64,000 bases of DNA from Geitlerinema sp. S16 (GTDB lineage: Bacteria > Cyanobacteriota > Cyanobacteriia > Cyanobacteriales > Geitlerinemataceae), in NCBI GenBank assembly GCA_011390275.1, contig JAABST010000006.1, forward strand, positions 1 to 64,000, read 5' to 3'. Position numbers and translations under genes: made by a program. Below the pieces are notes generated by a model. It had not been told where the DNA came from. It saw nothing but the letters and a program-made list of their open reading frames with translations, and ran no database searches. Below are positions 54,404-63,652 of the stretch, piece by piece; position 1 is the stretch's first letter, and each line of letters opens with the position of its first letter.

Positions 54404-55590
54404 TCCAATTACACTGGCTCAAACAGGTCTGGCGTCACCATGATGCCTCTGCGGTCACGGACGAGTCCGATCATGCTGGCGAGGCTGGTCACAGACGATC
54501 GCGGCGATCGCAAACCTCAATGTCACGCTTCTATGGCTTGAGTGCTGGGGGGGCAGGGCTGGTGATGGCCGCCCTCGCGATCGGTGGCTGCGACTCAAAT
54601 CAAGACTTTGTGTTTGACGACACGAACGAGCTGACCACCTCAGTTTCCTCGGAAAACCGCAGCGTTGGACTACCTTCACCGCCGCCACCCTCATCACCCC
54701 CTCCGCCCAGCGGCGACATTCCCTTACCCGGATTTAGCCCTCTCGATATTGAAGGCGATCTCCACACTACCGGCAGCGACACGATCGCCCCGATTATCGA
54801 CTTGCTCTACCGGCGGTTTATCGATGAGGGCTATGCCGGATTGATGAAAATCGATGCGATCGGTACAGGGAGTGGCTTTCAACTGTACTGCAATGAGATG
54901 AAGGCCGATATTTTACTGGCTAGTCGTCAAGCGAAGACCGAAGAGACGGCGGCGTGTCAAGCCAATGGTCGCACGCTCGTAGAGTTTGAGGTTGGCAAAG
55001 ATGCGGTTGTCATTGTGGTCAATCCGGAGAATACCTGGCTCAAAGATGCCACGCTCAACGAGCTAAAAACGCTCTTTGCGGCTGAAAAATGGTCTGATGT
55101 CAATCCAGCATGGCCGCAGGAACCGATTACTCGTTTCGTGCCGGATTTAGACTCTGGGACTCTCGATATTTTTACCGAGCGTGTTGGCATCACTGATCGT
55201 AAAGATATTGTCAAAGCGCTGAATACAACATCCAGTTCAAGCGCGGAAGATCTCGCCCAGGGAGTGATCGCCGATCCCTATGCCATTAGCTTTTTTAGCT
55301 ATGCCTACTACAACGAGTATTCCGAAGATTTGATACCGATCGCCATTGAAGGCATCAAGGCGACATCCGACTCGGTGGCACTCGGTCAATATCCGTTTTC
55401 GCGACCCTTGTATATCTACGTAGACACCACAATGTTACGTCAGAAAAAACAAGTCGAAGCGTTTACCTCCTTTCTCTTAACCCACGTTAATTGGGCGCTG
55501 GGAGATACTGGATACTTTCCGGCTGATCCCGCGACGCTCGATCGCAGTAAGGCTAAATTTTACGAAATTCTAGGCTATGACTTGCCCTAG
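54400..55590 (+). CDS. PstS-like substrate-binding lipoprotein (start may be 54520)
   Basis: LHTTGSDTIAPIIDLLYRRFIDEGYAGLMKIDAIGTGSGFQLYCNEMKADILLASRQ; LAIGGC lipobox-like; Pro-rich linker; ATGA overlap with the channel gene if the 54400 start is used. Confidence 0.82.
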   Translation: MIQLHWLKQVWRHHDASAVTDESDHAGEAGHRRSRRSQTSMSRFYGLSAGGAGLVMAALAIGGCDSNQDFVFDDTNELTTSVSSENRSVGLPSPPPPSSPPPPSGDIPLPGFSPLDIEGDLHTTGSDTIAPIIDLLYRRFIDEGYAGLMKIDAIGTGSGFQLYCNEMKADILLASRQAKTEETAACQANGRTLVEFEVGKDAVVIVVNPENTWLKDATLNELKTLFAAEKWSDVNPAWPQEPITRFVPDLDSGTLDIFTERVGITDRKDIVKALNTTSSSSAEDLAQGVIADPYAISFFSYAYYNEYSEDLIPIAIEGIKATSDSVALGQYPFSRPLYIYVDTTMLRQKKQVEAFTSFLLTHVNWALGDTGYFPADPATLDRSKAKFYEILGYDLP

Positions 55591-55629
55591 GACACCCAGA
55601 TTAATCCATTCATCAATCAAAACAAAACA

Positions 55630-55659
55630 AAACCGCTGGAGTAAGGATTCCAGCGGTTT
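55630..55659. terminator. Hairpin terminator after the PstS-like gene
   Basis: AAACCGCTGGA-GTAAGGAT-TCCAGCGGTTT. Confidence 0.8.
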
Positions 55660-55735
55660 GCGATCGGTCTTTCAAGGGGATCTTGACCTCCTCGACGCTC
55701 AATTCAGACGCTGAGCCGATCGTCAGGGGAGCGGT

Positions 55736-56017
55736 CTACATGATTTTGGGCACGCGGAAGAAATCGCCTTCACGAACCGGAGCTGAATTGAGGACATCTT
55801 CGCGATGTTCGTAGGTTTCGAGGGTATCGGGGCGGGTGACGTTGCGCATGTCGATCGCGTGAGCGGTCGGGGCGACATTGTCGGTGTCGAGTTCGTTGAG
55901 CTGTTCGACATAGTCGAGAATTTGGGCGAGCTGTCCGGTAAAAGCGTCGGTCTCAGCGTCGGTCAGCTCTAGGCGAGCAAGATGAGCAACTTTTTTAACG
56001 TCTTCGCGATCGAGCAT
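55736..56017 (-). CDS. gatC: Glutamyl-tRNA(Gln) amidotransferase subunit C
   Basis: VKKVAHLARLELTDAETDAFTGQLAQILDYVEQLNELDTDNV. Confidence 0.95.
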   Translation of the reverse strand: MLDREDVKKVAHLARLELTDAETDAFTGQLAQILDYVEQLNELDTDNVAPTAHAIDMRNVTRPDTLETYEHREDVLNSAPVREGDFFRVPKIM

Positions 56018-56083
56018 GGTTCAGAGGAGCGAGGTCTATAGAGTAGGGTCGAACGGGTTAATCTTGGCTTAGAAGCTTAGAAG

Positions 56084-56602
56084 CTAAAACCCGTCGATCG
56101 CGGCGCGTCCGGTGGTTTTGAGCCAGTTTTGCGCCTCGATGTAGTTATTCGGAGCGATACCGATCGCCTGTTTCCAGTAATCAGCCGCGCGATCGAAGAA
56201 ATTTTCCGCCGCATCTTCGTCGCCTTCTGCCTTGGCTTGCTCGCCGCGATAGTGAAAAATGACGGCGACGTTATTCAAGACCTGCGGCATATTCGGATTC
56301 AGCTCCATCGCGTCGTAATACTTGCTGAGTGCTGCGTCATGCTCGCCGTTACTGGCATGAATCAGCCCCATATTGTAAAGGATGTAGCTGCGATCGTTGG
56401 GATCATCTTCGAGGGTCAAGGCTTCGGCGTAGTTTTCCATCGCTTCGGCGTACTCACCGTCGGCCTGAGCTGACATGCCGTCACGATAATACGCAAAGGC
56501 TTTTTTCGAGTTTTGGTTCGTCGGCATTAGCTTCAAAATCAGGTCAGCCATGACCGTGAAGCTTTTGTCGATGAAGTTATCGTTACGTTGAGTCCGTGGC
56601 AT
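56084..56602 (-). CDS. ycf3: Photosystem I assembly protein Ycf3
   Basis: [54 protein letters not shown]. Confidence 0.97.
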   Translation of the reverse strand: MPRTQRNDNFIDKSFTVMADLILKLMPTNQNSKKAFAYYRDGMSAQADGEYAEAMENYAEALTLEDDPNDRSYILYNMGLIHASNGEHDAALSKYYDAMELNPNMPQVLNNVAVIFHYRGEQAKAEGDEDAAENFFDRAADYWKQAIGIAPNNYIEAQNWLKTTGRAAIDGF

Positions 56603-56679
56603 TGTTAAATCGTGGTCTTTTTTAAGTGGGGAGCGATCGAGATGGTATTGCGGAGAGCCGTGATTCAGGCGATCGAACG

Positions 56680-57150
56680 CTAGTTATACGGAATCGCAAA
56701 CTCGCTACCGCGAATCGGAGGATTGATGCCCGCACGCGGCATGGTGTTGAGGCTGCTGTCGAAGGGGTTGATCAGATCGCTCGTGCGAATCGGCGGACTA
56801 TCGAGGGCTTGTTGGCGAATGAGGTCTTGGTAAACCGTGTCCACCAAACTCCCGTCACGCTCGATCTCGTTCTCGGTGTAGCTCGTGGTAAACCAGCTCA
56901 GGCGACGCTCAAAATCTTGATTATCGTAATAATTCGGGTCGTGTTCAAAAAAGGCACGCTCGAAGGCGTCGGGGATTTCGAGCAGACGGATGCGGCGCTC
57001 TTCGGCGGAGGAAGTGAGGGCTTCGTCGTTGCTGAGTTGGGCGGAAGCGGGTTGTGGATCAGAGCCGATCGCGCCGATCCCGGCGATCGTGGCCAAAGCG
57101 AGGCCGATCGCGCGATGCCATGTCGTGTTACCGGTCGAACGTACCTTCAT
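56680..57150 (-). CDS. Secreted hypothetical protein
   Basis: Signal peptide-like N-terminus ending ASAQ; no recognised domain. Confidence 0.65.
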   Translation of the reverse strand: MKVRSTGNTTWHRAIGLALATIAGIGAIGSDPQPASAQLSNDEALTSSAEERRIRLLEIPDAFERAFFEHDPNYYDNQDFERRLSWFTTSYTENEIERDGSLVDTVYQDLIRQQALDSPPIRTSDLINPFDSSLNTMPRAGINPPIRGSEFAIPYN

Positions 57151-57332
57151 GACGATCCTTTGAAATGGTGGTTAGGGAGTCTGGGTCGATTTTAGTCGAT
57201 TTTTCTGATTGGCTACGATCGCGTTCTGCTAAGGCTCAAGTTCAGTAATTCATTGAAATTTATCTTTGGAATTTATCTTTGAAATCTCTCTTTGAAACTG
57301 AGCCTTAGCCTTGATTTGGCAACTGATCGCCT

Positions 57333-58778
57333 CTAAAGCTGACCGAAGCCCTTTTTCTTTTTGTCCTTTTTCTTCTTCTTGCCGCCGCCGCCGCGATACC
57401 CCGGTGCGCCCATTCCCGGCATTCCGCCCATCCCCGGCATTCCGCCCATCCCCGGCATTCCACCGCCCATTCCGCCCATGCCTTGCCCCATCTGTTTCAT
57501 CATCGATCGCATCCGCGTGAAATCCTTGATCAGCTTATCGACTTCGGACTCCGCATGACCCGATCCCTTGGCAATGCGGCGACGGCGATTGGGCGAGCTG
57601 GCAAGCAGGTCGGGATCTTTCCGCTCGGCGAGGGTCATCGAATTGATCATCGCCTCGGAACGCTTGAGCTGCTTTTCGCCCTTTTCGAGATCTACATCCG
57701 ACAGCTTGTTGCCCATACCGGGAATGAGTTTCATGATCCCCGCCAGGGAACCCATGTTTTTCATCAGCTTGGTTTGCTTGAGGAAATCATCAAAGTCAAA
57801 CCGCGCTTCGAGGATTTTCTCCTGCATTTTGGCCGCGTCGGCAAAGTCCACCTCTTCGGCGGCTTTTTCCACCAGAGTTAGCACGTCGCCCATGCCAAGA
57901 ATCCGCGAGGCCATTCGATCGGGATAAAACGGCTGGAGCGCCTCGACCTTTTCGCCAACCCCGACAAACTTAATTGGCTGACCCGAAATCGCCCGTACCG
58001 ACAGTGCCGCACCGCCTCGGCTGTCGCCGTCCATTTTCGTGAGAATCGCGCCGGTAATGCCGATGCGATCGTGGAACGTGCGGGTCAACGTCGCGGCCTC
58101 TTGGCCGGTCATGGCATCGACGACGAGCAGCGTATCGTGGGGCTGTACGGTGTCTTTTACCTGTTTCAGCTCGTCCATCATCGCTTCGTCGATCTGCAAG
58201 CGACCGGCGGTATCGATGATCACGGTGTCGATGCCGTCGGCGATCGCTTTGGCGACCCCCTGGCGGGCGATTTCGACCGGGTTGGCATCGGTTCCCAGTT
58301 CAAATACCGGGGAGCCGATTTGTTTGCCGAGGGTTTTGAGCTGATCGATCGCGGCGGGACGATAAACGTCGGTGGCCACAAGCAGGGTCGATCGGTTTTG
58401 CTTTTTCAGGTGGAGCGCCAGCTTGGCCGTAGCGGTGGTTTTACCCGTCCCTTGCAAACCAGCCATCAGGACGATCGTTGGGGCGATATCGGCATGAGCC
58501 AGCGGCGTGTTGCTCTCGCCCATCAGGCTGACGAGTTCATCGTTGACGATTTTGATGAACTGCTGATCGGGTCGCACGCCGGAGATCACTTCCGCACCGA
58601 TCGCCTTTTGCTCGACATCGGCAACAAATTCCTTGACGATCTGCAAGTTCACGTCGGCATTGAGCAGCGCCCGACGAACTTGTTTTAGAGCGTCTTGGAT
58701 ATTCGATTCGGAAATTTTGTCCTGACCTCGAAGCTTTTTCCAAGCATCTTCGAGATTCTCGGCGAGCGCGTCAAACAT
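57333..58778 (-). CDS. ffh: Signal recognition particle protein Ffh
   Basis: GLQGTGKTTATAKLALHLKKQ, DTAGRLQIDEAMMDEL, Met-rich M domain. Confidence 0.97.
   Translation of the reverse strand: MFDALAENLEDAWKKLRGQDKISESNIQDALKQVRRALLNADVNLQIVKEFVADVEQKAIGAEVISGVRPDQQFIKIVNDELVSLMGESNTPLAHADIAPTIVLMAGLQGTGKTTATAKLALHLKKQNRSTLLVATDVYRPAAIDQLKTLGKQIGSPVFELGTDANPVEIARQGVAKAIADGIDTVIIDTAGRLQIDEAMMDELKQVKDTVQPHDTLLVVDAMTGQEAATLTRTFHDRIGITGAILTKMDGDSRGGAALSVRAISGQPIKFVGVGEKVEALQPFYPDRMASRILGMGDVLTLVEKAAEEVDFADAAKMQEKILEARFDFDDFLKQTKLMKNMGSLAGIMKLIPGMGNKLSDVDLEKGEKQLKRSEAMINSMTLAERKDPDLLASSPNRRRRIAKGSGHAESEVDKLIKDFTRMRSMMKQMGQGMGGMGGGMPGMGGMPGMGGMPGMGAPGYRGGGGKKKKKDKKKKGFGQL
57417..57470. repeat. 18-bp tandem repeat in the ffh 3' end
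   Basis: ATTCCGCCCATCCCCGGC repeated; encodes GMGGMP units. Confidence 0.75.
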
Positions 58779-59192
58779 AAACCTTTAGCTTTACAGCGTG
58801 ACAAACGAAGCGATAAACGAGCAAACGTACAGATTAGCAATGCTTTGATCAGGATACCAGTCGCAAGAACCGCCCCGATCGCCTGAGAGGCATCCTGCCA
58901 ATTTGATCCGCTGATGGGTCGATTCCAGCCCGGACGTAGCCGTCAGGGAAATCGCACGTTAGGATTTTAACGATATGTGAAGTTACGATCGCTGCCGAGT
59001 TTGTCTTGGTGCTGTTTACATCTGTGCGGTTGGCGTTTTCGTGGCGATGTTGCCAATCTCCGAGGATCGGCTTAGTCGGCCTGGAATAGATGGGATCGCC
59101 TGGGTCAATTGAGTCCACTCGATAACTGCGATCGTTTCACGCCTAATCTACGTTGACGTTAACAATGTCCCGCCTGTCCGGGAGTAAGCTCT

Positions 59193-59405
59193 ATGTTTTT
59201 TGAAGAAGTTCAACCATTTATCAAAGAACTCCTAGCGGAACCCATCGCCTTTTTTGGTGGGTTTGCTTCGGGAGTGTTAGGCGTCGATCTCAGCCAAGAT
59301 CCGGTTAAAACCTGGCTGGATAAGCAAACGGGGACAACCTCCTCGGACGATGATCAGACACCGCCGTCGCCACCCAATGGCCCTCAGGCGATCTCGATCG
59401 ACTAG
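59193..59405 (+). CDS. Small hypothetical protein (70 aa)
   Basis: MFFEEVQPFIKELLAEPIAFFGGFASGVLGVDLSQDPVKTWLDKQTG. Confidence 0.6.
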   Translation: MFFEEVQPFIKELLAEPIAFFGGFASGVLGVDLSQDPVKTWLDKQTGTTSSDDDQTPPSPPNGPQAISID

Positions 59406-59615
59406 TATGGTTGTCTCGGGCTGAAATCTTGTCTCGGGCTGGAGCCGATGGGCTTAAACCGATCGCCTGTTCTCAGTGCCTAAAATCCATTGAACGCCTT
59501 GTTTGATTGTGTTTGACTAGCCGATCTCATCCCCCCCTACAATGAGATCGGATATTTTTTTGCGTTTATTCAGATCTCGATTCAGATTTCGATCTTTTTT
59601 ATGACTCGCCTCTAA

Positions 59616-60491
59616 GTGAACTCCATGTGGAATACGATTTCTCAAAAAATCAGTGCCGCTACGGGTCGCCCGTTTCGCCCCGACGATCGCGGCTCGATCG
59701 GGGGCGGATGTATTAGCCAAAGTTTCGTCCTGAGCGATCGCGATCGGCATTTTTTCGTCAAAACCAATCGCGAAACACGTCTAGAGATGTTCGAGGCGGA
59801 GGCGTTGGGTTTGAAGCAAATGCACGCGACGCAAACGATTTGTGTGCCGGAGCCGATCTGCTGGGGAGTGGCGGGCAGCTCGTCTTATATCGTGCTGGAA
59901 TATCTCGATATCGGGCGACGATCGACCGATGCTGCCGCGTTTGAAATGGGACAAAAATTGGCGCAGATGCACCGTCAGGGATGCAACGATCGCTTTGGTT
60001 GGGAGCGTCACAATACGATCGGCTCGACCCCGCAAATGAATGATCGATCGGAGCATTGGTCAGAATTTTTCGCCACCCAACGCCTAGAGTTTCAGCTACG
60101 ACTTGCGGCGAAGAAGGGCGGCCAGTTTGAGGGAGGGGCAAAACTGATCGATCGCGTGCCGGAATTGCTCGAAGGTCATGAGCCGATCCCGTCGTTGGTA
60201 CATGGCGATCTGTGGGGTGGGAATGCGGGCGTGACGCGCGAGGGTGTGCCGGTGATTTTCGATCCGGCGACGTACTACGGCGATCGGGAAACCGATATCG
60301 CGATGACGGAATTATTCGGCGGTTTTTCGCCCGCGTTCTATCAGGGCTATACCGAAGAATGGCCGCTGGATGAGGGCTACGATCGTCGCAAAATTTTGTA
60401 CAACCTCTATCATCTGCTCAACCATTTCAATCTGTTTGGTAGCAGCTACGCCGGACAGGTCGAATCCTCGATTCGTCAGCTTTTAGCGTGA
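59616..60491 (+). CDS. Fructosamine kinase family protein
   Basis: GGCISQSFVLSDRDRHFFVKTN...PSLVHGDLWGGNAGVTREGVPVIFDPATYYGDRETDIAM. Confidence 0.92.
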   Translation: MNSMWNTISQKISAATGRPFRPDDRGSIGGGCISQSFVLSDRDRHFFVKTNRETRLEMFEAEALGLKQMHATQTICVPEPICWGVAGSSSYIVLEYLDIGRRSTDAAAFEMGQKLAQMHRQGCNDRFGWERHNTIGSTPQMNDRSEHWSEFFATQRLEFQLRLAAKKGGQFEGGAKLIDRVPELLEGHEPIPSLVHGDLWGGNAGVTREGVPVIFDPATYYGDRETDIAMTELFGGFSPAFYQGYTEEWPLDEGYDRRKILYNLYHLLNHFNLFGSSYAGQVESSIRQLLA

Positions 60492-60584
60492 GAACAGGAC
60501 GAAATTGATCTCCTTTTCAGCCGAACTGACGTATCGATCGGCCATCGTGATCATGGTCGTGACGACGAATAAAAGTGACCAAAA

Positions 60585-60622
60585 ATCAAGGGGAATGCTG
60601 TTCGTTCAGCATTCCCCTTGAT
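60585..60622. terminator. Strong bidirectional hairpin terminator
   Basis: ATCAAGGGGAATGCTG-TTCGTT-CAGCATTCCCCTTGAT, 16-bp perfect. Confidence 0.88.
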
Positions 60623-60673
60623 CGATGATGTCTTGCGTTTAATTGAGGTGCGATCGTCTACAAATACAACAGA

Positions 60674-61696
60674 CTAGATATCGCGCACATGGCGATAATG
60701 ATCATCATAAATGTGACAAGTATCGGTGATTTCCTTCATTAGCGCCCAGGAAAAATCACGCTCGATCGTATAGTCACCCCAATGCTCTTGAATCGCAGCA
60801 TGAGCATTGCGCAGGTTGTACCAGGGAATACCGGTCGAGATGTGGTGCGGGATGTGGACATTGATATCAAAGCACAGCGCTTCGACCCATTTGGGATAGT
60901 TGCAATGCACCGTACCGGTGAGCTGTGCGCTCGCTTCGTGCCAGGTGTCGGCGGGAATGAAGGGGATCTCGGGCAGGGTGTGGTGGACGATCGTGAAGGT
61001 GCTCATCCAAAAGTGGTACACCATCCAGGGCAGCACCCAGAATTTGAAGAAGCCGACGATGCCGGTGGTGGCGATTAGGGTCGGCAGGATCACGGCCATA
61101 CCCACGATCGCAAACAAGGCCGAGAAACGCACCTGTTCGCGCTGTTTGCCCTGAAAGTCATTCCAGTTAAAGTGCTTCGTAATCCAGTGGCCGATCGAAC
61201 CCAACCACCAAAAGCGACCGCGCACGTAGGTATAGATGAACTTGACCGTCGGGCTTTCGGCCAAAAATTCGTCCGTTGTGAACGGAACCCAGGCGTTATC
61301 GACGCTGAGTTTATTGGTGTGTTTGTGGTGAAAATCGTGCTGAATGCGCCAGCCGTGGAACGGAAAGAACAGCGGCAAAAACATGAGGTGACCGACGAAA
61401 TCGTTCACACGGTTATTGTTGGAAAACGATCGGTGACCGCAATCGTGACCAATCACGAAGGAACCCGTGAGCGCCGTACCGGTAAAAATCCAGGCGAAGG
61501 GCAGCAGATACCAGGGCGAGTAGGCAATGCTGAGATAGCCCAGCGAGACGCAAATGATATTGGCCAAAACGGCCAGCCACGCCTTGCGTGAATCTTTCTG
61601 AAAGACTGACTTTGGCAGGGTTTGCAGGATGTCTTTCAGTCGCAGTGACGGATCGAGTGTTGTACTCGATCGTACTGCGGTGGGTGCGACTGTCAT
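60674..61696 (-). CDS. desA: Fatty acid desaturase (Delta-12, DesA-like)
   Basis: His boxes GHDCGHRSF, HHKHT and HIPHHIS. Confidence 0.9.
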   Translation of the reverse strand: MTVAPTAVRSSTTLDPSLRLKDILQTLPKSVFQKDSRKAWLAVLANIICVSLGYLSIAYSPWYLLPFAWIFTGTALTGSFVIGHDCGHRSFSNNNRVNDFVGHLMFLPLFFPFHGWRIQHDFHHKHTNKLSVDNAWVPFTTDEFLAESPTVKFIYTYVRGRFWWLGSIGHWITKHFNWNDFQGKQREQVRFSALFAIVGMAVILPTLIATTGIVGFFKFWVLPWMVYHFWMSTFTIVHHTLPEIPFIPADTWHEASAQLTGTVHCNYPKWVEALCFDINVHIPHHISTGIPWYNLRNAHAAIQEHWGDYTIERDFSWALMKEITDTCHIYDDHYRHVRDI

Positions 61697-62039
61697 AGGT
61701 TCAGGGATATATCTTTTACGTGAAAAGTTAAGGGTTTGCGTGCAGACGATGCTCGAAACGCGACGGCGAGTGCAGGCGACTGCATAAACTTTTGTAAACA
61801 AAAACTGCAAAACCCTCATATTTATAGCACGTGAATTCAATCTCTGAGGGACAGATGGGAATCGGGGATCGCCCGACATATCGTCGCTTTTGGCGTTTTT
61901 AGATGCGTTTTGAGCGGAGAAATCGCGATCGGGGTGGCGTAATGGCGATCAGATGGTGTGAATGGTTATGTTCTGTGGGCGATCGGCGCGGCGGTGTTAG
62001 CGGCGATCGCTGCGGTTTGGGCTTTAGTTTTTTTTAGGG

Positions 62040-62225
62040 TTTGGGAACGTTCCAGATTGGATCGCATCTGTCACAAATCGATCGTTCCTCGACTCGAATG
62101 CATTTGCTGGGATTCGGAAGCTAATTTCGGATGAGTTTGATCGGGTTTATATTGTGGATACACAGTCGAATGTTCGCAAGAATTTGAAGATTTTAGGCAC
62201 AAAGAATAATGTATTTGGTGTTTAA
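62040..62225 (+). pseudogene. Relic of a type ISP-like restriction-modification enzyme
   Basis: Reading frame FGNVPDWIASVTNRSFLDSNAFAGIRKLISDEFDRVYIVDTQSNVRKNLKILGTKNNVFGV stop; matches the ITNRSFLDSRTFDGFRK...EFDRIYIIDTxSNVR...NVFGI motif block but no start or catalytic region. Confidence 0.7.
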
Positions 62226-62234
62226 TCTAGGGTT

Positions 62235-62242
62235 GCTATAAT
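62235..62242 (+). promoter_or_regulatory. Extended -10 promoter element for the TA operon
   Basis: TTGCTATAAT about 30 bp upstream of the antitoxin ATG. Confidence 0.6.
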
Positions 62243-62272
62243 GTTTTTTAAAGGGCGCGAAGCAGTAAGATC

Positions 62273-62503
62273 ATGACTAAATCAGAAATTCTCCAGAAGC
62301 TCGATGAGCTACCATTTGAAGCGCAGCAAGAGGCGTTAAATTTTATTGAAATGTTGGTGGCACGGTATGTCGATCCACAGCTAGAGCCGCAGTCGGAGGA
62401 TGAACCGCCAAAGCGACGACGGTTAGCTGGAGCCTGGGCGGGCAAGGTGTGGATGGCGGATGATTTTGATGAACCGCTGGAAGAGTTTAAGGAGTATATG
62501 TAA
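62273..62503 (+). CDS. DUF2281-type antitoxin
   Basis: MTKSEILQKLDELPFEAQQEALNFIEMLVARYV...RRRLAGAWAGKVWMADDFDEPLEEFKEYM; stop abuts the PIN gene start. Confidence 0.88.
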   Translation: MTKSEILQKLDELPFEAQQEALNFIEMLVARYVDPQLEPQSEDEPPKRRRLAGAWAGKVWMADDFDEPLEEFKEYM

Positions 62504-62576
62504 ATGCTGCTTGATACTCATATATTTCTCTGGTTCATCTTAAAAGACAGGCGCTTGTCCGCTGGGAGCATCCCAG

Positions 62577-63392
62577 TTATGCAGCGGTTGGGGGAGGAAG
62601 GTGAAAAGCGCCATTGAGATAAGCACAGCGAAGATGAAGAATCTGTGGAACGGAAGCAGAGGACCATTGCGCTCCAGAGAGTTTTACGCGAGTAGCAATG
62701 CGCTTGACAGTAGACTCGACCGACCCAGAGCCAATCGGCCAACCCAGCGCCTGGAAGAGGTCATAGGGAACAATACGATGACGGTGCTTGCGCAGATAAG
62801 CTCGAAGCCTATGTGCTGAGGAAGATTCCAAAGCTCGGAGTTCTTCGCAGACCTCATCGACCAACCCAGACCACAACATGCTCTTCCAACGTTCTAAACG
62901 GGCAGCAGAGTCATCAAGCTTGAAGAGATTCTCCACCAAGTGAAACCAGTCGAGCACGTCACGGCGACCGGAGTCGGACGCAAGAGCTTCGATGATATTC
63001 CAGATGCCGTCATGCCCATCACCGACACAGGTAAGCACGGGAGTGCAGGGCTGCTGACGAACCCAGTCAATCAGAGCATCGTTATCCTGAAAGTAGGCCG
63101 AGCAGACTGACTCGTGCAAGCTAACCGCCTTGTAATCTCGCCACTGGCTTTCTCCTCCCGTCTCACAGCGCAGGCGAATCTTGCCACCATCAACGCTCGC
63201 GCCCGAAACGGGCCGCTTTGCATCGACCATAGGCAATTGACTCCGCTCAACCAAACGATGCAGACTGCTGTGGCCGACCCGCAATCCCATCATCAGCTCG
63301 ATATCGCGCTCAGCTTCTTGGTACGACGACTTGGCACTGGCCGTCAGAGCGCACTTCTCCATCACCGGACTCAGTTGCGTGCGGGGCTTCAA
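62577..63392 (-). CDS. IS transposase, downstream ORF (DDE-type, ISKra4-like)
   Basis: VLTCVGDGHDGIWNIIEAL, DWFHLVENL, ALGWPIGSGSVESTVKRIATRVKLSGAQWS; probably fused by frameshift. Confidence 0.85.
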   Translation of the reverse strand: MKPRTQLSPVMEKCALTASAKSSYQEAERDIELMMGLRVGHSSLHRLVERSQLPMVDAKRPVSGASVDGGKIRLRCETGGESQWRDYKAVSLHESVCSAYFQDNDALIDWVRQQPCTPVLTCVGDGHDGIWNIIEALASDSGRRDVLDWFHLVENLFKLDDSAARLERWKSMLWSGLVDEVCEELRALESSSAHRLRAYLRKHRHRIVPYDLFQALGWPIGSGSVESTVKRIATRVKLSGAQWSSASVPQILHLRCAYLNGAFHLPPPTAA

Positions 63393-63445
63393 TCCCAGCT
63401 CTTTTGCTGTCTCGCTCTCTACCTTTACTCGTCCGATACAGCTGG

Positions 63446-63652
63446 TTACTTGTCGTTGCCGTCTTTGCTTCGGTTCACCGTTTGAGAAAAAAACTCTCCA
63501 ATCGTCGGCCCCACCGTTTTCACCATATGCTCTCGTGCTGCTAGCTCGATGCTCTCGAAGTCGTGCAGACGTGAATCAGGCGTGTTGTTCCGGAGAATAC
63601 GTGCTGCTTCGGTCAGGTAATGCTTTAGCTCGCGAGCTTCTTGTGGAGTCAT
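63446..63652 (-). CDS. IS transposase, upstream ORF
   Basis: MTPQEARELKHYLTEAARILRNNTPDSRLHDFESIELAAREHMVKTVGPTIGEFFSQTVNRSKDGNDK; overlaps the -1 frame of the downstream ORF. Confidence 0.8.
   Translation of the reverse strand: MTPQEARELKHYLTEAARILRNNTPDSRLHDFESIELAAREHMVKTVGPTIGEFFSQTVNRSKDGNDK

Noticed and set aside
57333-57470. Lys/Gly/Met-rich tail of Ffh as a possible frameshift artefact
   Set aside because: Frame is continuous to FGQL stop and the repeat encodes GMGGMP units compatible with a flexible M-domain tail.
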